A stretch of DNA of 6,280 nucleotides from JACJXF01 sp964349045 (lineage in GTDB: Bacteria; Bacteroidota; Bacteroidia; Bacteroidales; GCA-2748055). The position numbers and the translations under genes were made by a program. The notes beneath the pieces are model-generated. The model saw only the letters and a list, made by a program, of their open reading frames with translations, was not told the DNA's origin and searched no databases. This document shows positions 1 through 6,123 of the stretch, piece by piece (position 1 is the first letter of the stretch; each line of letters opens with the position of its first letter). The stretch spans positions 1 to 6,280 of the forward strand of contig CAYGFI010000229.1 of assembly GCA_964349045.1 (NCBI GenBank), written 5' to 3'.

Positions 1-145
1 GAAATGCAATAATCATTTAAAAACAAACTAAACTTACATTAAAATAATGGAAATAATTACTTTTTTCACGAAAACAATAAAAAAAAATCACAAAAAATGA
101 ACCGATCATTCGAAAAACTCTTTAATTAGCACAAATTATAACTAA
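1..145. other. AT-rich region upstream of purN
   Basis: This stretch is very AT-rich, has long A-runs, and shows no coding potential on either strand. It must carry the purN promoter, but I could not find a convincing TTTG / TAnnTTTG pair. In several Bacteroidales genomes, as I recall, purN is transcribed divergently from acpP-fabF. If so here, this would be a shared divergent promoter, and acpP would lie just left of the window on the minus strand. That is inference from known gene order; nothing of acpP is visible. Confidence 0.4.
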
Positions 146-715
146 ATGAAAAAGAATCAAATAGCAATATTCGCATCCGGATCGGGATCCAATGCGGAGA
201 ACATCAGTCGATTTTTTTACCGTCATCCGGCAATAGAGGTTTGTCTTTTTCTTACCAATAATCCGGACGCATTTATTACGGAACGTGCAAAAAATCTCGG
301 AATCCCCTGTTTCATTTTTAGCAGGGAAGATTTTTACAATACAAACAAGGTGTTAGACAAATTAATAACGCATAAGATAGATTTAGTCGTTCTTGCCGGA
401 TTTTTATGGCTAATTCCGTCAAATCTTATCCGGTATTTCCCAAATCGCATTATAAATATTCACCCGGCGCTCCTTCCAAAATATGGTGGAAAAGGGATGT
501 ATGGAAACCGGGTTCACCAGTCGGTTATTGATAATCACGAACCCGAATCGGGCATTACTGTTCATTACGTGAATGAAGAATATGATGCAGGAGATATTAT
601 TTTCCAGGCAAAATGTACCGTTGACGTTAACGAAACTCCTGAGAGCCTGGCGCAAAAGGTTCATGAACTGGAGTATAAGCACTTTCCAAAGGTAATTGAG
701 TCTGTTCTGGTCTGA
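146..715 (+). CDS. purN: Phosphoribosylglycinamide formyltransferase (GAR transformylase 1)
   Basis: This cytoplasmic enzyme transfers the formyl group of 10-formyltetrahydrofolate to GAR, giving FGAR, the third step of de novo purine synthesis. The 189-residue protein shows the N-terminal phosphate-binding loop ASGSGSN (residues 10-16). It also has the folate-site core IINIHPALLPKYGG, with catalytic Asn104 and His106, and the distal catalytic Asp147 in EEYDAGD; these correspond to E. coli Asn106, His108 and Asp144. The segment GKGMYGNRVHQSV (115-127) is the variant typical of Bacteroidota PurN. The length is slightly under the 212 residues of E. coli, mainly from a short C-terminus, and the protein looks complete. 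The ATG at 146 is chosen because the family's first beta strand (QIAIFASG) follows at once. No Shine-Dalgarno sequence is evident, which is usual for the phylum. It appears monocistronic, because the next gene is 632 bases away. Confidence 0.97.
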   Translation: MKKNQIAIFASGSGSNAENISRFFYRHPAIEVCLFLTNNPDAFITERAKNLGIPCFIFSREDFYNTNKVLDKLITHKIDLVVLAGFLWLIPSNLIRYFPNRIINIHPALLPKYGGKGMYGNRVHQSVIDNHEPESGITVHYVNEEYDAGDIIFQAKCTVDVNETPESLAQKVHELEYKHFPKVIESVLV

Positions 716-740
716 ATGAAACAGTCAGATCAATTTATAA

Positions 741-768
741 GGATTGAGCCTTTTTTAACTCAATATCC
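741..768 (+). terminator. Weak hairpin after purN
   Basis: GGATTGAG (741-748) can pair with CTCAATATCC (759-768) through TTGAG/CTCAA and GGAT/ATCC, with a two-base bulge. It lies 26 bases past the purN stop. The T-run lies in the loop rather than after the stem, so this is not a classical intrinsic terminator. It is offered only as the best terminator-like structure in the gap. Confidence 0.2.
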
Positions 769-867
769 AAAATGTATATATTTAAACAGATGGATTATAT
801 TAAGAATCACTGTTGTCCGGTAATAAATTTAAAACGAAAAATTTCAAAATTAAGAAAGAGTAAAGTG

Positions 868-1127
868 CGATGGCCCGCAAAAATGGCCGCGAGCTTGCAG
901 GCCTTGTGGGTAAAGGCCGGGATGATTTGCGCCTACGCTGAAGCTTCAGCGCAAGCGTTTTGCTTGATTTTGCGCCACCGCTAAAGCTATGGCGGCACGC
1001 GGTTTTGTTTACTTTTTTCATCAAGAACCGACTGAAAGGAGTTCGCAAACACTACTGAAATAAACACGCTGTGAGCAAAAAAAGTAAATGCCCGTCCGGC
1101 ATTAGGACATTAAAAAATAAGGGACGG
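868..1127. repeat. GC-rich hairpin-dense intergenic block, candidate dispersed repeat
   Basis: Base composition rises sharply in GC at about 868 and falls again after about 1003, with a structured AT-rich tail to 1127. Several foldable elements lie in series. GGCCTT/AAGGCC forms a stem at 900-918. CGCTGAAGCTTCAGCG (936-951) is a perfect 16-bp palindrome. CAAGC/GCTTG forms a stem at 952-966. TTTACTTTTTT (1008-1018) pairs with AAAAAAGTAAA (1078-1088), and CCGTCC (1092-1097) with GGACGG (1122-1127). The segment at 927-945 recurs imperfectly at 970-988, with 15 of 19 bases identical. Short open frames cross it on both strands, but none resembles a protein. One (ATG 870, stop 939-941) would give 23 basic residues. 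The structure resembles REP- or MITE-like intergenic elements; that identity is inferred. Confidence 0.5.
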
Positions 1128-1347
1128 ATTTTAAATTTCATATAATCGGTGCCCATTAGCACAGTAAATAATTTTGAAGTACATGAATCCTGGCGAGCGC
1201 ATTCCATCTGCTTGAAGCGGGGTTAGCGGGCATAAAAAATAATAAATCCTTAACGGGATGTAATATTTTAATGCTTTTCGGCAGTATTAACAAATTTCAG
1301 AACTTTATCTAATAGCTGTTTTGTAGATTTGTTTAAAATTTTCCTGA

Positions 1348-3426
1348 ATGCAGCATAGAATTACCGGACAGCTTATTCGTCCAAAGTCGATCGCAATTAT
1401 CGGAGGTTCCAATAATGTTCATAAACCCGGAGGTAAGATCCTTCAGAATATTTTAGAGGGGAGTTTCAGGGGAAAACTTTATGTTGTTAACCTGAAGGAA
1501 GACCAGGTTCAGGGAGTACCATCCTTCAGATCGGTAAGTGATTTACCAAAAACAGACCTGGCTATCCTGGCGGTCCCGGCCCGTTTTTGCCTTGAGGCAA
1601 TTACCATATTATCGGAAAAAAAGAAAACGAAGGCATTTATTATTATTTCAGCAGGATTCAGCGAAGAGAACGAAGAAGGCAGGGCGCTGGAAAGGGACAT
1701 TGTCAATATAGTAAAGAAAGCCGGAGGTACATTAATCGGCCCCAATTGCATTGGGGTAATGACTCCTTTTTACCAGGGTGTATTTACAACACCGATTCCA
1801 AGGCTTTCCGGTACAGGCTGTGACTTTGTCAGCGGGAGCGGGGCTACCGCGGTATTTATCATGGAATCGGGCATTCCTAAGGGGTTGACCTTTTCCAACG
1901 TTTTTTCTGTGGGAAACAGCGCTATGATCGGGGTGGAGGATATCCTCGAATATATGGACGAAACGTTTGATCCTGAGAAAAGCTCACGAATAAAACTCTT
2001 GTATATTGAGAGTATTAAAGATCCCGATAAGCTTCTCAAACATGCTTCATCACTGATCCGTAAAGGTTGCAGGATTGCAGCCATCAAATCAGGCGGTTCC
2101 GAAGCCGGAAGTCGTGCAGCCTCCTCACACACCGGCGCAATGGCAAGTTCAGACCTTGCCGTTGAAGCATTGTTCCGTAAGGCCGGCATCGTGCGTTGTT
2201 TCGGGCGCGAAGAACTTACCACGGTTGCATCCATCTTTATGCACAAGGAATTTAAAGGCAAAGGAATTGCGATAATTACCCATGCAGGTGGACCGGCTGT
2301 TATGCTTACGGATGCTCTTTCCATGGGAGGACTTGAAATACCGAAGATTGAAGGACCCTGGGCCGATGAACTTTTAACGAGGCTGTTACCGGGATCTTCG
2401 GTTATAAATCCTGTTGACTTTCTTGCAACAGGAACCGCAGAGCAACTGGGGTTAATAATTGATTACTGCGATCAGAAATTCGATAATATTGATGCAATAA
2501 TGGTGATCTTCGGAAGCACCGGATTATCTCAGGTATTTGATGTTTATGAGTTGCTGCATGAAAAGATGAAAGTAACGAAAAAGCCAATTTTTCCGATCTT
2601 ACCTTCCATAAGTACCGCGAAAAAAGAAGTGGAAGAATTCCTTGCAAAAGGTCATGTGAATTTCCCCGACGAGGTTCTTCTCGGCAATGCACTGACAAAA
2701 GTTTATAATACACCAAAACCTGCTGATGATTTAATTTTTCTTGACGGGGTTGATATTCCGGAGATCCGCAGGATCATTGAAAGAGCAGACTCAGGTTATA
2801 TCGATGAATCCAATATACAGGCATTACTCGATGCCGCCAGTATTCCCAGAGTAAAAGGAGGAATTGCAAAAAATGAATCTTCCCTTATTAAAATGGCAGA
2901 TGAAACCACTTATCCCCTGGTAATGAAAGTGGTGGGCCCACTGCATAAATCGGATGTGGGAGGAGTTACTCTGAATGTCAGATCCAAAACCCACCTGCTG
3001 GCAGAATTCAACCGGATGCAAAAAATTCCCGGTTACAAAGGAGTTCTGCTCCAACCCATGCTTTCCGGTCTTGAATTATTTATTGGCGCAAGTTATGAGC
3101 CGAAGTTCGGACATGTTGTGCTTTGCGGTTTAGGTGGAATTTTTGTTGAAGTGATCAAAGATGTTTCTTCCGGACTCGCTCCGCTGACACACAATGAGGT
3201 GGTCAGTATGATCCGTTCTTTGAAATCTTACAGGATCATCCAGGGTTCCCGTGGTCAGAAAGGAATCAATGAGGAGAAATTTGCGGAAATCATCATTCGT
3301 TTGTCAACCCTTCTGAGGTTTGCAGTAGAAATCAAAGAACTCGATCTGAATCCGCTTATTGGGAAGGGAGATGATATTTTTGTAGTGGATGCGAGGATCC
3401 GGGTGGAGAAGCGGGGGGAAGCGTGA
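1348..3426 (+). CDS. Acetate/acyl-CoA ligase (ADP-forming), fused alpha and beta subunits
   Basis: This cytoplasmic enzyme converts acetyl-CoA (or another acyl-CoA), ADP and phosphate to the free acid, CoA and ATP, so it conserves energy in fermentation; the reaction is reversible. The 692-residue protein has the usual order. A CoA-binding Rossmann domain (about 8-140) contains IAIIGGSNN and LIGPNCIG (129-136). Succinyl-CoA-ligase-like domains (about 155-450) carry the phosphorylated His261 in AASSHTGAMA. An ATP-grasp beta part (about 475-690) contains LHKSDVGGV with the second phospho-relay His533, GLGGIFVEVIKD (594-605) and the metal-binding DLNPL (666-670). Both histidines are present, so it should be active. 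There is no C-terminal GNAT domain, which separates it from Pat-type protein acetyltransferases. Acetyl, propionyl or branched substrates cannot be told apart from sequence alone. The length fits fused family members. The last residues (RGEA) and the stop run into the satellite array that starts at 3421, so the extreme C-terminus may have been altered by that array. Confidence 0.93.
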   Translation: MQHRITGQLIRPKSIAIIGGSNNVHKPGGKILQNILEGSFRGKLYVVNLKEDQVQGVPSFRSVSDLPKTDLAILAVPARFCLEAITILSEKKKTKAFIIISAGFSEENEEGRALERDIVNIVKKAGGTLIGPNCIGVMTPFYQGVFTTPIPRLSGTGCDFVSGSGATAVFIMESGIPKGLTFSNVFSVGNSAMIGVEDILEYMDETFDPEKSSRIKLLYIESIKDPDKLLKHASSLIRKGCRIAAIKSGGSEAGSRAASSHTGAMASSDLAVEALFRKAGIVRCFGREELTTVASIFMHKEFKGKGIAIITHAGGPAVMLTDALSMGGLEIPKIEGPWADELLTRLLPGSSVINPVDFLATGTAEQLGLIIDYCDQKFDNIDAIMVIFGSTGLSQVFDVYELLHEKMKVTKKPIFPILPSISTAKKEVEEFLAKGHVNFPDEVLLGNALTKVYNTPKPADDLIFLDGVDIPEIRRIIERADSGYIDESNIQALLDAASIPRVKGGIAKNESSLIKMADETTYPLVMKVVGPLHKSDVGGVTLNVRSKTHLLAEFNRMQKIPGYKGVLLQPMLSGLELFIGASYEPKFGHVVLCGLGGIFVEVIKDVSSGLAPLTHNEVVSMIRSLKSYRIIQGSRGQKGINEEKFAEIIIRLSTLLRFAVEIKELDLNPLIGKGDDIFVVDARIRVEKRGEA

Positions 3427-3689
3427 GGGCGTGACGGTCGTGACGACGTGACGAACGTGACGAACGTGACGACGTGACGACGTGACGAGCGTGACGAATG
3501 TAACGAACGTGACGACGTGACGACATGACGAACGTGACGAACGTAACAAACGTGACGAACGTGACGAACGTGACGAACATAACGAACGTAACAAACGTGA
3601 CGAACATGACGAACGTGACGAACGTAACGAACGTAACGCCCGTCACGACCCTCACGCCCGTCACGCCCGTCACGACCCTCACGCCCTCA
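3421..3689. repeat. CGTGACGAA satellite array with inverted ends
   Basis: The left part (3421-3640) is about 25 head-to-tail units of consensus CGTGACGAA. Nineteen are 9 bp and six, mostly near the left end, are 8 bp (CGTGACGA). At 3641 the motif flips to its complement (CGTCACGAC, CCTCACGCC) for five units plus a partial unit, to 3689. The outermost 22 bp (3424-3445 and 3668-3689) are inverted copies with one mismatch, so the transcript could fold into a long hairpin with most units in the loop. Unit variants (CGTAAC, CATGAC, CGTAACAAA, TGTAAC) differ from consensus by G-to-A or C-to-T changes. The array starts on the synthetase stop codon (TGA 3424-3426). It is not CRISPR: the units abut, with no spacers. 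Long valine-threonine-rich open frames across it on the minus strand are by-products of the periodicity. Confidence 0.9.
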
Positions 3690-3764
3690 AAGTAAAAAAA
3701 ACAAATAATATTCACCGGTATAAAAAAGAATAGAATTAAAAAAGCACTAATTTTGGTTCAAAGC

Positions 3765-3774
3765 TAACCGGTTA
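3765..3774. promoter_or_regulatory. Palindrome TAACCGGTTA upstream of the AI-2E-family gene
   Basis: This is a perfect 10-bp palindrome about 90 bases before the ATG at 3866, in an otherwise AT-rich 176-base gap (3690-3865). Two other AT-flanked CCGG sites lie at 3715-3718 (CACCGGTA) and 3799-3802 (TATCCGGAATA). It could be an operator, but no clear -33/-7 promoter pair was found nearby and no regulator is encoded next to it. The gap shows no other feature and no T-run terminator for the upstream gene. Confidence 0.2.
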
Positions 3775-3865
3775 ATGAACGACTAAACTAGCTGGTATCC
3801 GGAATAAAAGACTGTTTTCCAACGTCAGGAAAAAACAAAACAATTGAATTTTAAATCCAATTAAG

Positions 3866-4999
3866 ATGAACCTATCTTTTCAAAAACTGTTTTTCGCTAT
3901 TGCAACTGTATTTTCAATTTTTGCAATTTTAATTTTAGGTAAGACAATTCTTATCCCTTTAGGAATGGCTTTGCTCATATCCTTTATTCTTTTTCCATTG
4001 GCAAAAAAATTTGAATCATGGAGAATGAGTAAAATAATATCTGCTTTTCTCTCTATTCTGGCAGTGTTTATAGTAATTGGAGGAGTCATCTTCTTTTTTT
4101 CGACTCAGATTATGGGACTTTCAGAGGAGTTTTCTCACTTTAAGGAAAAAATCCTCAATGTTTTTGCCGAGGTTACGTTATTTGTCAACAATAATCTGAA
4201 CTTCGTTCCACATCTGGAAAAAAATGAATTATTAGATCAGATTAAGAGCTGGTTAAACAATTCAGCAGGGTCGCTGGTAAAACAAACCTTTAACAGCACC
4301 GCATCGTTTGCCACCGGTCTCCTGGCAACCATCATTTTTACCTTTTTAATTTTAATTTACCGCGATGGATTAACCCGTGCATTTATTGCGTTTTCTCCTG
4401 ATGATAAAAGGGAAAATGTTTTAAATATGTTAAAAAGGATTCAAAAGGTTGGACAGAAATATTTAGGCGGAGTGATTTTACTGATCATGATCCTGGGATT
4501 TGCCAATAGCATTGGGCTTTGGATTATTGGTATTGACAGCCCTTTCCTTTTCGGCTTTTTAGCTGCTGTGATGTCTATTATTCCTTATGTAGGAACGACA
4601 ATAGGAGCAAGTATTCCTGTTTTCTATGCTTTTATGACACATGATTCATTATGGGTACCCCTGGTTGTCGCGATTTTGTTTTGGGCCATCCAATTGATCG
4701 ATACCAATATAATCAGCCCGAAAGTACTCGGGAGCAGCATGCATGTCAATGCCCTCGCGGCCATTTTAAGCCTGATTATCGGCGCTTCTGTCTGGGGTAT
4801 TGCCGGTATGATTTTGTTTCTGCCATTTGCTGCCATGTTAAAAGTTTTTTGTGAGGAATTTGAATCTCTCAGACCCATTTCACTATTAATTGGCAGCCAA
4901 TTATATAGCGGGACGGATGACAACGAAAAATCCAGGCAAAAAGGGCTTGAGAAAATGAAAACCCGGTTTTTAAAGATTATTAAGCGTTCAAAAAAATAA
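3866..4999 (+). CDS. AI-2E family transporter (TqsA/PerM-like membrane protein)
   Basis: This is an inner-membrane protein of the AI-2E family (PF01594). Members include TqsA, linked to autoinducer-2 export, and others linked to sodium/proton antiport or of unknown substrate; the substrate here cannot be predicted. The 377 residues show the family layout. Two N-terminal helices (about 8-26 and 28-45) and a third (about 58-80) are followed by a soluble amphipathic region (about 83-140) and helices at about 146-166 and 200-222. The C-terminal half holds the signature IPYVGT (239-244) and the stretch DTNIISPKVLG (279-289), followed by long hydrophobic segments to about 330. The tail (350-377) is hydrophilic and rich in lysine and arginine, probably cytoplasmic. 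The ATG at 3866 is chosen because the first helix starts immediately; no Shine-Dalgarno is visible. The acetyltransferase pseudogene begins 33 bases downstream, so the two may once have been co-transcribed. No lux-type quorum genes are nearby. Confidence 0.93.
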   Translation: MNLSFQKLFFAIATVFSIFAILILGKTILIPLGMALLISFILFPLAKKFESWRMSKIISAFLSILAVFIVIGGVIFFFSTQIMGLSEEFSHFKEKILNVFAEVTLFVNNNLNFVPHLEKNELLDQIKSWLNNSAGSLVKQTFNSTASFATGLLATIIFTFLILIYRDGLTRAFIAFSPDDKRENVLNMLKRIQKVGQKYLGGVILLIMILGFANSIGLWIIGIDSPFLFGFLAAVMSIIPYVGTTIGASIPVFYAFMTHDSLWVPLVVAILFWAIQLIDTNIISPKVLGSSMHVNALAAILSLIIGASVWGIAGMILFLPFAAMLKVFCEEFESLRPISLLIGSQLYSGTDDNEKSRQKGLEKMKTRFLKIIKRSKK

Positions 5000-5032
5000 A
5001 CAGGTAATTTACAAATAAGTAAACTTCTCAGT

Positions 5033-5268
5033 GTGAAAAAGGAAATAAGTAATCACCAGACGGAGTTTTTAAAGCAACTTAGCTTTGAACCCTTATCGAA
5101 AAATAACTGGAACCGGTTTGTTCAGCTTTTTGGAGATAAAGGAGCCTGTGGAAACTGCTGGATACTTTTGCATGGATAGGTTTGTATAGATCATTTGAAC
5201 GGGCAGGCTTTAAAATCGTTGACAGAACCTCCAGAAGCAGACCGATGGTTCGGTACTATACAGACTGA
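5033..5268 (+). pseudogene. GNAT-family N-acetyltransferase remnant, internally deleted
   Basis: Two fragments of one GNAT-type protein lie back to back. The first, in the frame from GTG 5033 to TAG 5177-5179 (48 residues), includes PLSKNNWNRFVQLFGDKG and ACGNCW. This matches my memory of a family whose N-terminus reads like ENWxxFxxLFGExGACGGCW. The second, about 5161-5268 in another frame, reads DTFAWIGLYRSFERAGF and ends RPMVRYYTD before TGA 5266-5268. This matches the same family's C-terminus (DAFAWTGxxxxFxxAGF to RPxMRYYL). The middle of roughly 100 residues, including the acetyl-CoA-binding motif, is missing, and the halves are out of frame, so no active enzyme can be made. The junction lies at about 5157-5173, where TGGATA occurs twice (5159-5164 and 5173-5178). 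The family assignment rests on recalled sequence patterns. Confidence 0.8.
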
Positions 5269-5356
5269 AATATACAGAAACTACAGACGAAAAAGAAGTG
5301 GAATTGGAAAGTATCCCCCTTTTTGTCAGAACTTATTGCGTTGATTATGAAATTAC

Positions 5357-5387
5357 TTTGTTATTGTTAACTTTTGAGATAACTTTG
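5357..5387 (+). promoter_or_regulatory. Bacteroidota-type promoter of the toxin-antitoxin operon
   Basis: TTTG (5357-5360) and TAACTTTG (5380-5387) match the Bacteroidota -33 and -7 elements (TTTG and TAnnTTTG) exactly, with a 19-base spacer. Similar boxes are repeated within: TTACTTTG (5353-5360), TTAACTTTTG (5367-5376) and ATAACTTTG (5379-5387). GTTA/TAAC pairs form small inverted repeats at 5360-5371 and 5366-5383, which could be an operator for the antitoxin. The -7 box ends only four bases before the toxin ATG, so transcription would start at or next to the start codon, giving a leaderless or nearly leaderless message. Elements seen in sequence; promoter use is inferred. Confidence 0.6.
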
Positions 5388-5391
5388 CTCC

Positions 5392-5739
5392 ATGACAAGA
5401 CAAATTATATTTCACGGAGAGTACTTCCTTGAATTTTATAAAAATCTTGATTTAAAGGTGAAATCGAAAATCCAATATGTTTTCGAATTGATAAAGCAGG
5501 TTGACAGAGTACCAGAGAAGTTTCTTGCGCCAATGACAGGTTACAGAGGACTTTTTGAAATACGAATTGAATATAATTTAAATATTTACAGGATTTTCTG
5601 CTGCTTTGATGAAGGCCGGTTAGTTGTCTTATTAAATGGGTTTCACAAAAAAACGCAGAAAACACCTAAGGATGAAATTGAAAGAGCAATGAGATTAAAA
5701 AGTGAATATTTCGAACTTAAGAAACAAAAGAATGGATAA
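5392..5739 (+). CDS. higB: HigB/RelE-family toxin (Gp49-like, PF05973)
   Basis: This is the toxin of a type II toxin-antitoxin pair. Family members are mRNA interferases that, for the RelE/HigB group, cut mRNA at the ribosome. The 115-residue protein fits the usual 100-120 and looks intact. It carries the helical N-terminus YFLEFYKNLDLKVKSKI (11-27), then GLFEIRIEY (53-61) and NIYRIFCCFDEG (64-75), with conserved basic residues Arg58 and Arg67. LVVLLNGFHKKTQKTP (77-92) is followed by a C-terminal helix (about 93-112). The ATG at 5392 agrees with the family start, since there is no alternative Met before residue 48. Its 3' end overlaps the antitoxin start by 8 bases, so the two are translationally coupled. 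Toxin-first order is typical of higBA. Catalytic residues in this family vary, and the cleavage activity is inferred from the family. Confidence 0.9.
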   Translation: MTRQIIFHGEYFLEFYKNLDLKVKSKIQYVFELIKQVDRVPEKFLAPMTGYRGLFEIRIEYNLNIYRIFCCFDEGRLVVLLNGFHKKTQKTPKDEIERAMRLKSEYFELKKQKNG

Positions 5740-6031
5740 ATATAAAGGAGTTAAAACTTTCGACGAATTGATCGAAGTAGAATATGGTAGAATTGGAACT
5801 GAAAGCCGGAATGAATATGAAGAAAAAGCTCAGATGTTCATTGTTAGTGTAATGCTTAAAGAAGCAAGAAAAGAGGCTAAAATGACCCAGGGTGAACTTG
5901 CAGAAAAAACAGGAACAAAGAAAAGTTATATTTCAAGGATTGAAAATGCCAAAGGAAATATTCAACTATCTACTTTGATTCGAATCTTTGAGAAAGGGCT
6001 TAATAGAAAAATTGGATTGACATTCCATTAG
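5732..6031 (+). CDS. higA: HigA-type antitoxin with XRE/Cro helix-turn-helix
   Basis: This is the 99-residue antitoxin partner. It should bind and neutralise the toxin and repress the shared promoter. An N-terminal acidic region (about 1-40; TFDELIEVEYGRIG at 9-22) precedes an XRE helix-turn-helix (about 39-90). The HTH shows MTQGELAEKTGTKKSYISRI (51-70), then ENAKGNIQLSTLIRIFE (71-87). The start is set at ATG 5732 rather than the in-frame GTG at 5702. The ATG overlaps the toxin stop (8 bases, 5732-5739), gives the normal family length, and starts right before the family's TFDE-like segment, whereas the GTG would add ten unmatched residues inside toxin coding sequence. No clear Shine-Dalgarno lies before it, consistent with coupling to toxin translation. 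The gene ends 52 bases before a strong terminator. Confidence 0.9.
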   Translation: MDKYKGVKTFDELIEVEYGRIGTESRNEYEEKAQMFIVSVMLKEARKEAKMTQGELAEKTGTKKSYISRIENAKGNIQLSTLIRIFEKGLNRKIGLTFH

Positions 6032-6083
6032 CTGGTAATTCCGCACACTGACATAGAGAGGAATATCCGAAAAGTACCCCACG

Positions 6084-6123
6084 AAAAAGCCCGATAACAA
6101 GAAATTGTTAACAGGCTTTTTTT
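6084..6123 (+). terminator. Intrinsic terminator after higBA
   Basis: AAAAAGCC (6084-6091) pairs with GGCTTTTT (6114-6121), and TAACAA (6095-6100) with TTGTTA (6105-6110). A small internal loop (CGA/ACA) separates the two stems, a GAAA tetraloop (6101-6104) caps the hairpin, and seven Ts follow the GGC (6117-6123). Because the left arm begins with five As after a G, the structure may also terminate transcription from the opposite strand. It ends the higBA transcript. Confidence 0.85.

Larger units (their letters stand above)
716..1347. other. 632-base gap between purN and the acyl-CoA synthetase
   Basis: Apart from the weak hairpin at 741-768 and the GC-rich block at 868-1127, I see no gene here. 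At 1190-1235 there is a second, smaller GC-rich island with the duplication GCGGGGTTAGCGGGC (1217-1231), possibly debris of another dispersed repeat. Just before the synthetase start, TAGATTTG (1324-1331) fits the Bacteroidota -7 box TAnnTTTG. There is no TTTG at the right distance upstream, so it is only a weak promoter candidate with a leader of about 10 bases. I saw no tRNA, riboswitch or rRNA signature. Confidence 0.5.

Noticed and set aside
772..1048. Open frames on both strands in the purN-synthetase gap (70 and 82 residues)
   Set aside because: They cross AT-rich DNA and the hairpin block with abrupt composition changes, overlap each other on opposite strands, and resemble no protein I know.
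1770..2324. Minus-strand open frame of 184 residues inside the synthetase gene
   Set aside because: It is antisense to strongly conserved domains, including the catalytic His261 region, and its translation has no recognisable features.
3421..3689. CRISPR array
   Set aside because: Units are 8-9 bp, directly adjoining and without spacers, and no cas genes are present.
3304..3715. Minus-strand open frames rich in Val-Thr-Phe or Arg-His repeats across the satellite array
   Set aside because: They arise from the 9-bp periodicity, which keeps frames open, and read as low-complexity repeats with no start context or known domain; 8-bp units shift the frame within them.
3866..4999. Quorum-sensing system based on the AI-2E family name
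   Set aside because: The family name reflects one E. coli member; many members have other or unknown substrates, and no AI-2 synthesis or sensing gene is in the window.
5702..5731. GTG start at 5702 for the antitoxin
   Set aside because: The ten extra residues lie inside toxin coding sequence and do not match the family; the ATG at 5732 gives the usual length and coupling overlap.
6104..6112. ATTGTTAAC shared by the toxin promoter (5363-5371) and the terminator (6104-6112) as a paired regulatory site
   Set aside because: A 9-base match in AT-rich DNA is easily due to chance, and in the terminator it is explained by the stem.
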